A stretch of 64,000 bases of DNA, taken from contig NZ_VNJK01000003.1 in NCBI RefSeq assembly GCF_007786455.1, positions 434,001 through 498,000 of the forward strand. Direction: 5' to 3'. Made by a program: the position numbers and the translations under genes. Under the pieces are notes generated by a model. The model saw only the letters and a program-made list of their open reading frames with translations, searched no databases and had not been told where the DNA came from. This document shows positions 32,961 through 42,465 of the stretch, piece after piece; within the stretch, counting starts at the first letter, position 1; every line of letters begins with the position of its first letter. The DNA comes from Paenibacillus agilis (GTDB taxonomy: Bacteria; Bacillota; Bacilli; Paenibacillales; Paenibacillaceae).

Positions 32961-33060
32961 AGCGTGTTACTAGTTCGACTAGGCATGAGCTTGCCATGAG
33001 ACACATCCTTGATTTTCAAGGATGCGACTCGTCGCAAGTTCATGCCTTTTTGGTTTTTAT
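32961..33060 (+). promoter_or_regulatory. GlcT RAT and overlapping terminator, IICB permease leader
   Basis: AGCGTGTTACTAGTTCGACT followed by AGGCATGAGC (32961-32990) is identical to the upstream RAT at 29085 except for one base. GGCATGAGCTTG (32982-32993) pairs with CAAGTTCATGCC (33035-33046), 11 of 12 positions, enclosing a perfect CATCCTTG/CAAGGATG hairpin (33004-33024). TTTTTGGTTTTT follows. This is a second antiterminator/terminator switch. Confidence 0.9.
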
Positions 33061-33152
33061 CATCCTTAGCGGTGATACAGGTAGGGAAGCACGGAATATT
33101 GCTCCCGCCTTTTATCCATACTTAATATATCTTTTAAAGGGGGATACCTCTC

Positions 33153-34598
33153 ATGTTAGCCTTTTTGCAAAAAATAGGTCGCGCATTGATGCTTCCTGTG
33201 GCAACGCTTCCAGCGGCAGCAATTCTCATGAGGTTAGGTGCAATTGACTACGTTAATGAATTCAAGTTTGGCGAAACAGTCGGCGGATTTTTTAACAGCT
33301 ATATCGCACCATTCATGGCTGCAGGTGGCGGTACGATCTTCGATCAGCTTCCACTTATCTTCGCGGTTGGTGTAGCGATCGGTCTTGCTGGTGATGCAGT
33401 AGCAGCATTGGCAGCAGTTATCGCACATGCGATTCTTATGAAAGTGTTAGCCATTTCTCCGGGCATATGGAGTTTCGTAGATGATTCTGTGAAGCTCGAT
33501 ATGGGTGTACTCGGTGGTATTTTGTCAGGTCTCGTAGCAGCAGGGTTGTATAAGAAATATCACAACATTAAGCTGCCAGATTGGTTAGGATTCTTCGGTG
33601 GTAAACGTTTTGTTCCGATGGTAACAGCAGCTGCAATCTTGCTGCTTGGTATTCCATTGGGTATGATCTGGGGTCCCGTTCAAGCACAAATCGATGCGCT
33701 TGGTAACTGGATTACAGGTTTGGGTGCAGCAGGTTCCGGTTTGTTCATTACGATTAACCGCTTGCTTATCCCAACAGGTTTGCATCACGTGTGGAACAAC
33801 ATTCCTTGGTTCCAGCTTGGTACTTGGGAAGTTGGCGGCGAGATTTATCGTGGAGACATTCAACGCTTCTTCCATGGCGACCCGACAGCGGGTATGTTTA
33901 TGACTGGATTCTTCCCGATTATGATGTTCGCGCTTCCAGGTGCGGCTTTGGCGATTATCCATACAGCGAAGCCTGAGAAACGCAAAATGGTTTCTTCTAT
34001 CTTTATCGGTACGGCATTTGCTTCTTTCCTTACAGGTGTTACAGAGCCGCTTGAATTCGCGTTCATGTTCGTAGCTCCGTTCTTGTATGTGATTCACGCG
34101 CTCTTGGCCGGTTTGTCTGGTGTCATTACGTACATGTTGGGCATTAAGCACGGATTCGGCTTCTCTGCCGGATTCATCGACTTCGGATTGAACTATCCGT
34201 TGGCAACGAAACCGCTGCTGCTCATTCCAGTAGGTCTAGTGTACTTTGCAGTGTACTACCTCTTGTTCCGCTTCATTATCGTGAAGATGAACTTGAAGAC
34301 ACCTGGACGTGAAGACGATGAAGCTGCTGAAAGCTCTGCTGGTACTACGAATGCAAACTCTCCGTTGTCAGAGAAGGCGCAGAAGGTACTTGGCATGATC
34401 GGTGGTAAAGACAACATCGTTTCCAACGAAGCATGTATTACTCGTCTTCGCTTGACGTTGAAAGACGACCAAGTAGTAGATGAAGCTGGCTTGAAAGCTC
34501 TAGGTGCAGCAGGCATCATGAAGCTTGGCTCTGGTAACGTACAGATCGTATTCGGTACACAATCTGAGCTTCTGAAGGAAGAGATTAATAAGCTTTAA
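33153..34598 (+). CDS. PTS IICB permease, GlcNAc (NagE)-like or glucose (PtsG)-like
   Basis: This 481-residue membrane permease transports and phosphorylates a hexose. The IIC domain covers about residues 1-375 with roughly ten membrane segments; the IIB domain begins near residue 400 with the phospho-cysteine C428 in NEACITRLRL. No IIA domain is fused. The sequence around RLLIPTGLHHVWNNIPWFQLG, HGDPTAGMFMTGFFPIMMF and LTGVTEPLEFAFMFVAP resembles NagE/NagP more than PtsG, yet the GlcT-type RAT upstream points to the glucose regulon. The substrate could be N-acetylglucosamine, glucose or both. AAAGGGGGATACC precedes ATG 33153. I leave the symbol empty for this reason. Confidence 0.9.
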   Translation: MLAFLQKIGRALMLPVATLPAAAILMRLGAIDYVNEFKFGETVGGFFNSYIAPFMAAGGGTIFDQLPLIFAVGVAIGLAGDAVAALAAVIAHAILMKVLAISPGIWSFVDDSVKLDMGVLGGILSGLVAAGLYKKYHNIKLPDWLGFFGGKRFVPMVTAAAILLLGIPLGMIWGPVQAQIDALGNWITGLGAAGSGLFITINRLLIPTGLHHVWNNIPWFQLGTWEVGGEIYRGDIQRFFHGDPTAGMFMTGFFPIMMFALPGAALAIIHTAKPEKRKMVSSIFIGTAFASFLTGVTEPLEFAFMFVAPFLYVIHALLAGLSGVITYMLGIKHGFGFSAGFIDFGLNYPLATKPLLLIPVGLVYFAVYYLLFRFIIVKMNLKTPGREDDEAAESSAGTTNANSPLSEKAQKVLGMIGGKDNIVSNEACITRLRLTLKDDQVVDEAGLKALGAAGIMKLGSGNVQIVFGTQSELLKEEINKL

Positions 34599-34626
34599 GA
34601 GCTTTAAGTTATGTTTTAATAAATAG

Positions 34627-34668
34627 AAATAGCGGTGCAGGATTTCTTCCTGCCCGCTATTTTTATTG
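34627..34668 (+). terminator. Terminator after the IICB permease gene
   Basis: AAATAGCGG-T-GCAGGA (34627-34642) pairs with TCCTGC-CCGCTATTT (34648-34662), with one bulged T, followed by TTTATT. Confidence 0.9.
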
Positions 34669-34737
34669 GAGGTTTTAAAGTGTTATTGTAATTCACTCTA
34701 AGTAGTCAGTTGTTTTCATATCAAGGAATTTATATTA

Positions 34738-36153
34738 TTATGGCTGGGTAGAAACTAGTTTGATTCCTGTAAGGTTTAAATCGGTAAATGTTGTCCAAAT
34801 AGGATCATATACTTTATAGGTTCCGGGGGGGATTGTACTTACGGTGCTGGTGAGAGTTACAACTCCTGTATGAATTCCTGCTAGATCAAAAGTCCAGCCT
34901 GTTAGGGCATTATTATAAGTATAGTTGGTTAAAATAGGTCCCCCACTGTCACCTCCCATTGAAGTATATCCCGTTGCCAAAATTTCTGAGCGCTTGTAAC
35001 CATACCCACTTCCGCCCCAATAAATGTCGACGTTTGAGTATGCAATTTTACCTGTGGTTGTTGTTCCGCTATTTGCGCCTCGTAAATAAATAGTATCGCC
35101 TGGTGTATCACTTACATAAACTCCTGTGACCATAGCCATGTTTGATGTTGATGGATAAGGTACTCTTGGACGACCAGCATAATTGGAATTTAACGTAATA
35201 TATCCGGCATCAGCAACTTTGTTTGAGCCGTCTGCAGCAGATTCAGTTCTAAATGCAAAGTTCCCGATAGTTGTATTATTCCATGTAGGTTGGTACCAGG
35301 AAACATTTGTTCTTGCATTGTCTTGACAATGACCAGATGTGACTAAAACCTCTTGGCTATTATAGACTCTGCCAAAGTATCCAGCAGTGCAGACACTATA
35401 GTTATATGAATTTTGTCCAGCAGGGACATAATCACCGCCTATTTTAGAGCCCATAGGAAATGGAGTTCCATAATGCGTATTATCTGTTTCAACCGTGAGT
35501 GAGGACGCTGGTATAGTAGTATAATCAAGCATTTCTGATTGGGGAATAAGTGATGAAACAGTCTTTTCATATATAAGCTTCTGATTAACAAATGTTTCTT
35601 CATCGAATGCAATGACAAGTTTGTTGTTTTTTATATCTGGGATAAGTGCACGAACTGTTCCGGGCTTTACGTTTTTAATAATTGTTTCTTTCGCCTTTTC
35701 AATATCAGCCCAAGAAAACTTAGTAACCTCAAATTCGACTTTATCATCGTGTTGTATTGATTGTCGAACTTTTTCTTTTAGGGCCTCCGAATTTTCTGTG
35801 ATTTGAACGATTACAGTTCCCTTGTCAGCCTCATAATAATGACCTGAAAAAGATTTAGGATCGCTTTCAATTAATTTTTTTATGTTAGGAAAATCCTGTT
35901 TGATTCTTTGTTTTTCAATATAACTGTCTAATAATAATTTATTAGTTAATTTATCAGGGGGAGTATTTAGATCTAATGGATAAGGTATTTCATTGATATT
36001 ACTTTTTTGAGTTATTTCGGCGATTTCTGAAATGCTCCCATTGATTGTTATCCATTTGAATTTGTCTTCATTAATTTCAGCAGCACTAATACTTGAGCCA
36101 ATTAATAGGGTACTAGCAAGAGTTGCCAGTAAAATCCATTGTTTAGTCTTCAT
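34738..36153 (-). CDS. Secreted chymotrypsin-fold (S1-like) serine protease with propeptide
   Basis: This 471-residue preproprotein is predicted to be exported. ATG 36153 is chosen: it gives a classic signal peptide (MKTKQWILLATLASTLLIGS, cleaved near SAAE) and lies nine bases after AGAGGTG. Residues 30-230 form a propeptide. The catalytic domain shows the triad H275 (LVTSGHCQDN), D315 (VADAGYITL) and S403 (MGGDSGGPIL). Cysteines at SVCTAGY and GHCQ may form a disulfide, as in streptogrisin and alpha-lytic proteases. The gene is AT-richer than its flanks and lies beside another secreted protein of unknown function, which suggests acquisition by transfer. The substrate is unknown. Confidence 0.87.
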   Translation of the reverse strand: MKTKQWILLATLASTLLIGSSISAAEINEDKFKWITINGSISEIAEITQKSNINEIPYPLDLNTPPDKLTNKLLLDSYIEKQRIKQDFPNIKKLIESDPKSFSGHYYEADKGTVIVQITENSEALKEKVRQSIQHDDKVEFEVTKFSWADIEKAKETIIKNVKPGTVRALIPDIKNNKLVIAFDEETFVNQKLIYEKTVSSLIPQSEMLDYTTIPASSLTVETDNTHYGTPFPMGSKIGGDYVPAGQNSYNYSVCTAGYFGRVYNSQEVLVTSGHCQDNARTNVSWYQPTWNNTTIGNFAFRTESAADGSNKVADAGYITLNSNYAGRPRVPYPSTSNMAMVTGVYVSDTPGDTIYLRGANSGTTTTGKIAYSNVDIYWGGSGYGYKRSEILATGYTSMGGDSGGPILTNYTYNNALTGWTFDLAGIHTGVVTLTSTVSTIPPGTYKVYDPIWTTFTDLNLTGIKLVSTQP

Positions 36154-36465
36154 TAACATACGCACCTCTTTCATTTTTTATTTTTTAAGTACACATTAAT
36201 GAATGGCGAGCTTTTATTCCTCACCTCCTGTCATGCGATTTGAGCTGACGATTTAATGTGTGAAATGAGTAATTGCTTGAATTTTAAAAAAACTAAAGAT
36301 GATAAATAAGGGATAAATGGGATTTGTATGTATAAATACGACGTCGTGTTTGATTTTCCTTCAATTGTATTTTTTGATTGATTTGATATTGATGTAAATC
36401 CTCACATATTTTCGAAACAAATAAGTAAACATGGACGTCTGATGTATAGAGGAGGTAGGTTAAAA
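36154..36465. other. Divergent AT-rich intergenic region
   Basis: This 312-bp region separates the divergent protease and small secreted-protein genes and must hold both promoters. It is very AT-rich. A perfect 10-bp palindrome, ACGACGTCGT (36338-36347), stands out and might be a regulator site. No clear -35/-10 pair with good spacing was picked out. Confidence 0.4.
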
Positions 36466-36954
36466 TTGGAAAAATGTATTATAGCGATTATTTTTTTGTT
36501 TTTTTTCAGCACAGATTCTTTAAAGACAGAACAGCCTATAGAAGTAAGTAGAGGAGAAGTCATTGTGATTGAAAAAGCTGAGGAAAAATTGTTTTCGGGA
36601 ACGATACTGTTGCCACAAAAGGTTGGGATTAACGAACCATTTACAATTAGGGCAGAATTAAAAAAGGAAGTTGAGCAAGAAATTAGTGTAATGGGAAGAG
36701 AGAAGCTATTCAGTTTTGAAATTAAAGATATAAATGGTAGGCAGATTAACTCCTATACGATTACAGATGGAGGAAAGATGCGGGTGCTAACGGGGGAGGG
36801 TATTGTATCTGAAGATTACAAATATAAAATTAAGGAAGCTGGTATCTACGAAGTTAAGGCAGTTGCCGATTTTACAGTAATAAAGGAAAGTCACAGCGTA
36901 AGTTATAAAATTGAGACGAAACCTAAAAAACTGTACGTATCTGCAGATGAATGA
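36466..36954 (+). CDS. Small secreted protein of unknown function
   Basis: This 162-residue protein begins at TTG 36466, ten bases after AGGAGG; an ATG at 36442 lies upstream of that site and is less likely. The N-terminus MEKCIIAIIFLFFFSTDSLK is a short hydrophobic signal-like segment. The rest is a beta-rich domain: FSGTILLPQKVGINEPFTIRAELKKE looks like an immunoglobulin-like or CARDB-like strand pattern, and YKIKEAGIYEVKAVADFTV is a typical beta-sandwich edge. I do not recognise the family. Codon use is strongly AT-biased, as for the divergent protease. It may accompany the protease at the cell surface, but there is no direct evidence. Confidence 0.65.
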   Translation: MEKCIIAIIFLFFFSTDSLKTEQPIEVSRGEVIVIEKAEEKLFSGTILLPQKVGINEPFTIRAELKKEVEQEISVMGREKLFSFEIKDINGRQINSYTITDGGKMRVLTGEGIVSEDYKYKIKEAGIYEVKAVADFTVIKESHSVSYKIETKPKKLYVSADE

Positions 36955-37080
36955 GGTCGATTTATATCAACTCGTTTTCGTTCACTCATTATATAGTTAT
37001 ATCGATATGTTCGACTGCTCTCTTTTTTGCAAATATTTTGATTAAGTATTCTCTTCATTTGGACATTCATTCAATTATAA

Positions 37081-37135
37081 ACCGCTCCCCGTAGACAAGC
37101 ACTTTGTATATTGATTGTCTACGGGGGTCGGTGTT
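37081..37135. terminator. Bidirectional terminator between the small secreted protein and hemL
   Basis: CCCCGTAGACAA (37087-37098) pairs perfectly with TTGTCTACGGGG (37115-37126), extended by ACCG (37081-37084) with CGGT (37129-37132). GTTT follows on the plus strand and TTTATAAT-type sequence on the minus strand. It separates two convergent genes. Confidence 0.85.
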
Positions 37136-37142
37136 TATACTA

Positions 37143-38462
37143 TTATTTCGCCATGCGGCGGAAGCTCTCATGCGCCGCCTCGATCGTACGATCAATATCC
37201 ACTTCTGTATGCTCTGTCGTTAGGAACCAAGCTTCGTATTTAGATGGAGCAAGGTAGAATCCTTGATCAAGCATATGACGGAAGAACTGCGCGAACGCTT
37301 CCGTGTTTGTGTCCTGAGCCTCTTCATAATTCGTGACCGGATGATCGCAGAAGTGAGTGGAAAACGCACCGCTAATGCGATTAATCGTTAATGGAATACT
37401 ATAACGTTTCGCACCTTCTTCAATACCAGCTGTCAGGCGAACTGCAAGCTCTTCCATGCGTGGATATACGCCCTCACCCTGCAGCACTTCCAAGCAAGCG
37501 ATACCTGCTGAAATGGAGGCAGGGTTACCTGCCATCGTTCCTGCCTGATAAGCAGGTCCGAGTGGTGCAACTTGCTCCATAACGTGCTTGCGTCCGCCGT
37601 ACGCGCCAATCGGCAAGCCACCGCCGATAACTTTGCCCAAGGCCGTCAAGTCAGGCTCGATAGCCGCTTGATTCGGGAAGGCGCTGAACGTTTGCGTGGA
37701 GCCGTAGTGGAAGCGGAACGCACTAATCACTTCATCATAGATAACGAGCGAGCCATTGGCGCGTGTCATCTCGCATAGCCCTTCAAGGAAGCCTTCTGCT
37801 GGCATAACCATACCGAAGTTACCTACGATTGGTTCAACCATTACAGCGGCGATATCGTCGCCCCAACGCTCTAGAGCAAGCTTTAAGCTGTCCAAGTCAT
37901 TGAATGGCACCGTAATAACTTCTTTTGCAATGCTTGCCGGAATACCCGCGCTGTCTGGGATGCCAAGTGTGGATGGGCCAGAACCAGCTGCAACGAGTAC
38001 AAGATCAGAGTGACCGTGGTAACAGCCAGCGAACTTAATGATTTTAGTGCGGTTCGTATAGGCACGAGCTACACGAATTGTGGTCATAACCGCTTCCGTA
38101 CCTGAGTTAACGAAGCGAACTTTATCCATCGAAGGAATCGCTTCTTTCAGCATGCGAGCAAGCTGAATTTCCAGCTCAGTAGGTGCGCCGTACAGCGTAC
38201 CATTTTGTGCTGCACGCGTAATCGCTTCGGTTACATGCGGATGGGCATGTCCGGTTATAATAGGGCCGTATGCGGCAAGATAATCCACATATTGATTACC
38301 ATCTACATCCCAGAAATAAGCTCCTTGAGCGCGCTTCATAAATACAGGCGCTCCGCCGCCTACTGCTTTGAACGAGCGTGAAGGGCTGTTAACACCGCCT
38401 ACGATATGCTGTAACGCTTCTTCATATAGCTCAGATGAGCGCGGTCTATTTTGGTGAGTCAT
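37143..38462 (-). CDS. hemL: Glutamate-1-semialdehyde 2,1-aminomutase
   Basis: This 439-residue class-III PLP enzyme converts glutamate-1-semialdehyde to 5-aminolevulinate in the C5 haem pathway. Start ATG 38462 ([16 protein letters not shown]) lies nine bases after AAGGAG; a longer frame to 38486 has no ribosome site. Motifs are [64 protein letters not shown] and the PLP lysine in [19 protein letters not shown]. It stands alone and away from hemAXCDB, which is common for a second hemL-type copy in Bacillota (GsaB-like). Whether another hemL exists elsewhere cannot be seen. Confidence 0.94.
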   Translation of the reverse strand: MTHQNRPRSSELYEEALQHIVGGVNSPSRSFKAVGGGAPVFMKRAQGAYFWDVDGNQYVDYLAAYGPIITGHAHPHVTEAITRAAQNGTLYGAPTELEIQLARMLKEAIPSMDKVRFVNSGTEAVMTTIRVARAYTNRTKIIKFAGCYHGHSDLVLVAAGSGPSTLGIPDSAGIPASIAKEVITVPFNDLDSLKLALERWGDDIAAVMVEPIVGNFGMVMPAEGFLEGLCEMTRANGSLVIYDEVISAFRFHYGSTQTFSAFPNQAAIEPDLTALGKVIGGGLPIGAYGGRKHVMEQVAPLGPAYQAGTMAGNPASISAGIACLEVLQGEGVYPRMEELAVRLTAGIEEGAKRYSIPLTINRISGAFSTHFCDHPVTNYEEAQDTNTEAFAQFFRHMLDQGFYLAPSKYEAWFLTTEHTEVDIDRTIEAAHESFRRMAK

Positions 38463-38609
38463 GTAAATCATCTCCTTGTTTGTCATGGGTGGTATTCATT
38501 TGTGAACTGTCGTTCTCTCTGACTACTCGAAATCGTATCGTATGGAATCTCATATGGAATTTCATATGTAATCCTTGATCGAACCAATCTATTGCGATTT
38601 TTCTGGTGA

Positions 38610-39584
38610 TTAATCAATCACAGTACTAGCCGAACCCTCAAGGATTCGTTTCACATAAGTTGGTACGTCATAACCTTGCCGCAGATCAATCACAGAGCTG
38701 GAACCAATCTTTCTGTCGTAGATCATATCTTGCCCAGGAACTTGATGCGTGGTTCCCACCTTCATATCAAGTGCTAATGACCCAAGCTTCAGCATATCGC
38801 TAACTTCTAAGTTGGTGTCAATGTAAGGTGAAATACTCTCGATAAGTTGAGGTAGGTTCATAATCGACCATACGGACTTCATCTTATTGGCGACGGCTAC
38901 CATCAAATCTCGTTGTCGCTGCGTTCGGGAAAAGTCAGACATCGCATCATGCCGAAAGCGAACATATTGAAGTGCACTTTTGCCATCAAGCATTTGGAGT
39001 CCTTTTTTGAGATTGATGTCATACTCAGGTCCATCTGCTTTGCTGCGATACTTCATATCCTTCTCTACATTGAATTCAATGCCGCCTAGCTCATCAATAA
39101 GCGAGATGAAGCCTTGAAAATCGGTATAAATATAGTATTGGATATGTAGACCTGTATAATCACCTATCGCCTTCATCGCTAATTCGGGTCCGCCAAATGC
39201 CAGGGCGGCATTTGCACGATCGTTACCATGTCCGGGAATCGGAATGTACACATCCCGCAGCAAGGACATTAGTGTCGCTTGTTTGGTAATCGGGTCAACA
39301 GAGGCAATAAGCATCGTATCTGATCGAGGAACCTCGCCAGTTTCTATGCCGCGGGAGTCAGCTCCAAGCAGCAGGATATTAACTCGTTCTGTACCTTCCC
39401 ATTTTGGAGGCGTATAGATGGGCTGAGCAGGATCTTTCGGTTTAGGCAGCAAGCTGCTGTCAGGCGGTTTATTTAAACCATCCAAGCTGCGATAGAGCGA
39501 CCATGTGTACAAGCTGGCAGTTGCAAAGATGACAATGAGTACCCCGAGCAGGATCCATTTCCATTTTTGTTTCAACCATGTCAT
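38610..39584 (-). CDS. LytR-CpsA-Psr (LCP) family cell-wall glycopolymer transferase
   Basis: This 324-residue membrane-anchored enzyme attaches teichoic acids or other glycopolymers from undecaprenyl-pyrophosphate to peptidoglycan. It has a short cytoplasmic tail (MTWLKQKWKW), one membrane segment (residues 11-30), a proline-rich linker, and an extracellular LCP domain. Conserved features are NILLLGADSRG, RSDTMLIASVDPITKQATLMSLLRDVYIPIPG (the arginine and aspartate that bind the pyrophosphate), GGIEFNVEKDM, and ALQYVRFRHD-SDFSRTQRQRDLM. ATG 39584 follows AAAGGAAG; an upstream in-frame start adds an implausible 42 residues. It is divergent from the ABC transporter operon. Confidence 0.92.
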   Translation of the reverse strand: MTWLKQKWKWILLGVLIVIFATASLYTWSLYRSLDGLNKPPDSSLLPKPKDPAQPIYTPPKWEGTERVNILLLGADSRGIETGEVPRSDTMLIASVDPITKQATLMSLLRDVYIPIPGHGNDRANAALAFGGPELAMKAIGDYTGLHIQYYIYTDFQGFISLIDELGGIEFNVEKDMKYRSKADGPEYDINLKKGLQMLDGKSALQYVRFRHDAMSDFSRTQRQRDLMVAVANKMKSVWSIMNLPQLIESISPYIDTNLEVSDMLKLGSLALDMKVGTTHQVPGQDMIYDRKIGSSSVIDLRQGYDVPTYVKRILEGSASTVID

Positions 39585-39792
39585 TTCATTTCTTCCTTTC
39601 TGCGATCGGAGAAAAAGAGTCTGTTCATGGTGAATTCCGATATTGAGTTGTGTCAGTTGCTTGTTATCATTATAGGTTGAATCTAGAGCCTTATCAATGA
39701 ATGTGCTCACAGCTGAACCGTCATGTCTTCCCTGACAAGCCCAGTTGCGTTACACTGTTAAAGGTTAAGCAGAAAGGTGGTTGTTTCAACGT

Positions 39793-40818
39793 ATGAATGC
39801 AATCGAAGTAGACAAACTGCGCAAGACATTCAAAGTGCAGCGCAATCGTGAAGGCTTGAAGGGTGCGATGCTGGACCTGTTCAAGCGTGAATATAACGAA
39901 GTTATGGCTGTAAAGGATATTTCTTTCACCATTCCTCAAGGTGAAATCTGTGGATACATTGGAGAAAATGGTGCTGGCAAGTCAACGACGATTAAAATGC
40001 TAACAGGCATCCTCGTACCTACTTCGGGTCATCTGAAGGTAGGCGGTTATGTGCCTTATGCAGAGCGTGAGAAGTTCGTTCAGCATATCGGTGTTGTGTT
40101 TGGACAGCGGAGTCAGCTGTGGTGGGATATCGGTGTCATTGAGTCGTTCCGCTTGCTCCGTAAAGTGTACCGAGTAGGGGAACAGGATTTTAAGCGCCGC
40201 TTGGATGAATTGGTGGAGCGTCTTGAGCTTCAGGATTTGCTCAATCGTCCTGTACGAAAATTAAGCTTAGGGCAGCGGATGCGCTGTGAGCTAGTTGCTT
40301 CCTTGCTTCATCAACCGTCGATTCTGTTTTTAGATGAACCTACAATCGGTCTCGATATCGTCGTGAAGTCAGAAATTCGTGAATTCCTCCTTCAACTTAA
40401 TAAGGAGCATGGTACGACAATTCTATTGACGACACATGACTTGCAGGATATCGAAGCATTATGTTCACGCGTTGTCATGCTGGATGATGGGAATATTATT
40501 TACGATGGAAGCCTTGATCATTTAAAAATGACATGGGGCAAAGGTCGTGAAGTGAAATTCCAATTCGCTGAACAGGTATCTGAGGAGAAGCTTAGTATTC
40601 TGACAGCCGGCCTTCCTGTTGTACTGGAAGTACAGTCTGAGTATGAAGCGAGTGTTATCGTGCCACAGGACGCTAATGTTTCTGATGTAATAGCGAGAGT
40701 GGCGAGCGGTGTTTCGATCTCCGATTTGAGCATCGAAGAGACGAACACGGATGATATCGTACGCGAAATTTATCGCACAGGCAATGCGGACCAGCCATCC
40801 AAGCAAGGAGTATCATAA
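39793..40818 (+). CDS. ABC transporter ATP-binding protein
   Basis: This 341-residue ATPase powers an ABC-2-type exporter with the two permeases that follow. Walker A is GENGAGKST (GYIGENGAGKSTTIKML), the signature is LSLGQRMR, Walker B is ILFLDEPTIGLD, and the H-loop is LLTTHDLQDIE. The N-terminal IEVDKLRKTFKVQR... and the insertion ...LFKREYNEVMAVKDISF are characteristic of the ATPases paired with DUF990 permeases. ATG 39793 is favoured; AAGGTGG lies about 13 bases before it. The C-terminal 90 residues form the usual regulatory extension. The substrate is unknown. The three genes are tightly spaced. Confidence 0.92.
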   Translation: MNAIEVDKLRKTFKVQRNREGLKGAMLDLFKREYNEVMAVKDISFTIPQGEICGYIGENGAGKSTTIKMLTGILVPTSGHLKVGGYVPYAEREKFVQHIGVVFGQRSQLWWDIGVIESFRLLRKVYRVGEQDFKRRLDELVERLELQDLLNRPVRKLSLGQRMRCELVASLLHQPSILFLDEPTIGLDIVVKSEIREFLLQLNKEHGTTILLTTHDLQDIEALCSRVVMLDDGNIIYDGSLDHLKMTWGKGREVKFQFAEQVSEEKLSILTAGLPVVLEVQSEYEASVIVPQDANVSDVIARVASGVSISDLSIEETNTDDIVREIYRTGNADQPSKQGVS

Positions 40819-40819
40819 C

Positions 40820-41617
40820 ATGAGAAACAGTGCTTATTTGGACCTCATTCGCATGCGGTTCCTCATGATGCTTGCGTACCGCGTGAATTACTATTCAGGC
40901 ATATTAATTTATACGCTCAATATCGGGGTTTACTATTTTACATGGCAGGCCATATACGGCTCGCAGGAGACGCTGGCGGGTTTTACCGTTGGACAAATGA
41001 CGACATATATTGCGGTATCGTGGATGGCACGCGCCTTTTATTTTAACAATCTCGATCAAGAAATATCACGGGAAATACGGGATGGCAGCGTTGCGATTCA
41101 GTTTATTCGTCCGTACAACTATCTACTAGTCAAGATGATGCAAGGATTCGGAGAAGGGATTTTCCGATTGCTGCTGTTTATGGGGCCAGGTATGGTCTTA
41201 GCTTGTATCTTGTTCCCGGTACAGCTACCAACGGATCCGAAGCTATGGTTCGTATTTGCATGGATGTTATTTATGAGTTTCCTTATTAACTCACAGATCA
41301 ACATTATTACGGGGCTTACGGCCTTCTTTATTGAAAATAATCAAGGGATGATGCGATTGAAGCGGGTTATCGTCGATTTATTCTCCGGCGTCATCGTGCC
41401 GATCTCTTTCTTCCCTGGTTGGCTTATTACTTTAAATGAGTGGCTGCCATTCCAAGCGATCACTTATCTTCCAAGCTCGGTATTTACAGGTCGTATACCA
41501 GATGGGGAACTGCTCGGCGTATTAGCGATTCAGCTAATTTGGTTCGCTGTGCTGATCGTGCCTATTATGCTGTTGTGGCGAGCAGCGCGTCAGCGCTTGT
41601 TCGTGCAAGGAGGGTAA
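40820..41617 (+). CDS. ABC-2 family permease, DUF990-type (first)
   Basis: This 265-residue membrane protein has six predicted membrane segments and starts at ATG 40820, nine bases after AAGGAG and directly behind the ATPase stop. The segments RMRFLMMLAYRVNYYSGILIYTLNIGVYYFTW and EIRDGSVAIQFIRPYNYLLVKMMQGFGE match the ABC2_membrane_6 (DUF990) family, in which a conserved amphipathic elbow reads G-S-V/L-...-L/I-x-R-P. It pairs with the next gene as a heterodimeric channel. Confidence 0.9.
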   Translation: MRNSAYLDLIRMRFLMMLAYRVNYYSGILIYTLNIGVYYFTWQAIYGSQETLAGFTVGQMTTYIAVSWMARAFYFNNLDQEISREIRDGSVAIQFIRPYNYLLVKMMQGFGEGIFRLLLFMGPGMVLACILFPVQLPTDPKLWFVFAWMLFMSFLINSQINIITGLTAFFIENNQGMMRLKRVIVDLFSGVIVPISFFPGWLITLNEWLPFQAITYLPSSVFTGRIPDGELLGVLAIQLIWFAVLIVPIMLLWRAARQRLFVQGG

Positions 41618-41620
41618 CGA

Positions 41621-42406
41621 ATGTATTATGTAGGGCTTGTATCAGAATATTTGAAAAACTACGCCAAAACCCGACTGACTTATCGGGCGGACTTCTGGAT
41701 CGAGGTCATCTCAGATTTAATGTTTCAAGTTACGAACTTAATTTTTATCTTCGTCGTGTTTATGCATACACCGACTTTAGCAGGGTGGACACGGGATGAG
41801 ATGGTGTTCGTATATGGGTACTTTATGATACCGTACGGTATTTTTAGCTGCTTCTTTAATATGTGGGGATTTAGTGAGCGTTATATTGTTAAAGGAGAAA
41901 TGGACCGTGTGTTGACGCGTCCTGCACATAATCTGTTTCAGATCCTGTTGGAAAATGTCGATCCTCCTTCCATTATCGGTTCTTTTGTTGGAGCCATATT
42001 GATGATCAGTGCTGGTTCGCAGATGGGGATTGATTTTGGCATGCTGGACATGGGTCTGCTTCTCATTATGATTATAGGTTCTGTACTTATTTATTTCGGT
42101 ATTTACACAGCTCTAACGTCCATCTCGTTCTACTCGGATGCACCGACGGGAATTTTGCCGCTCGTGTGGAACATTCAGAACTATGGTCGTTATCCGCTTA
42201 CGATCTATAACCGATTTATCCAAGTGTTGCTGACGTGGATTCTTCCGTTCGCATTTGTGGGCATTGTGCCGGCATCTCGTTTCTTAGAAGACAAGGGGAT
42301 GGAGCAAATGGCGTTGCTAACACCTGTCGTCGGCATCATTGCCTTTACGATTGGTTTGACGATGTGGAATGTTGGTGTGAAGCGATATCGCGGGGCCGGA
42401 TCATAG
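41621..42406 (+). CDS. ABC-2 family permease, DUF990-type (second)
   Basis: This 261-residue membrane protein is the second permease and follows after 3 bp, behind AAGGAGGG. It has about six membrane segments. The elbow motif VKGEMDRVLTRPAHNLFQILLENVD parallels the first permease (IRDGSVAIQFIRPYNYLLVKMM). The helix TRLTYRADFWIEVISDLMFQVTNLIF is typical of the family. Such ATPase plus two-permease sets export undefined, often lipophilic, compounds or act in envelope stress. A very strong terminator follows at 42466-42508. Confidence 0.9.
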   Translation: MYYVGLVSEYLKNYAKTRLTYRADFWIEVISDLMFQVTNLIFIFVVFMHTPTLAGWTRDEMVFVYGYFMIPYGIFSCFFNMWGFSERYIVKGEMDRVLTRPAHNLFQILLENVDPPSIIGSFVGAILMISAGSQMGIDFGMLDMGLLLIMIIGSVLIYFGIYTALTSISFYSDAPTGILPLVWNIQNYGRYPLTIYNRFIQVLLTWILPFAFVGIVPASRFLEDKGMEQMALLTPVVGIIAFTIGLTMWNVGVKRYRGAGS

Positions 42407-42465
42407 GTTGGCGATATTTCAGTGGCCATATCCAATTACCATCCGTTATAATAAGATTCCATCAC

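Noticed and set aside
33585-34151. A 188-codon antisense open frame opposite the IICB permease
   Set aside because: Shadow of a strongly biased gene, with no ribosome site.
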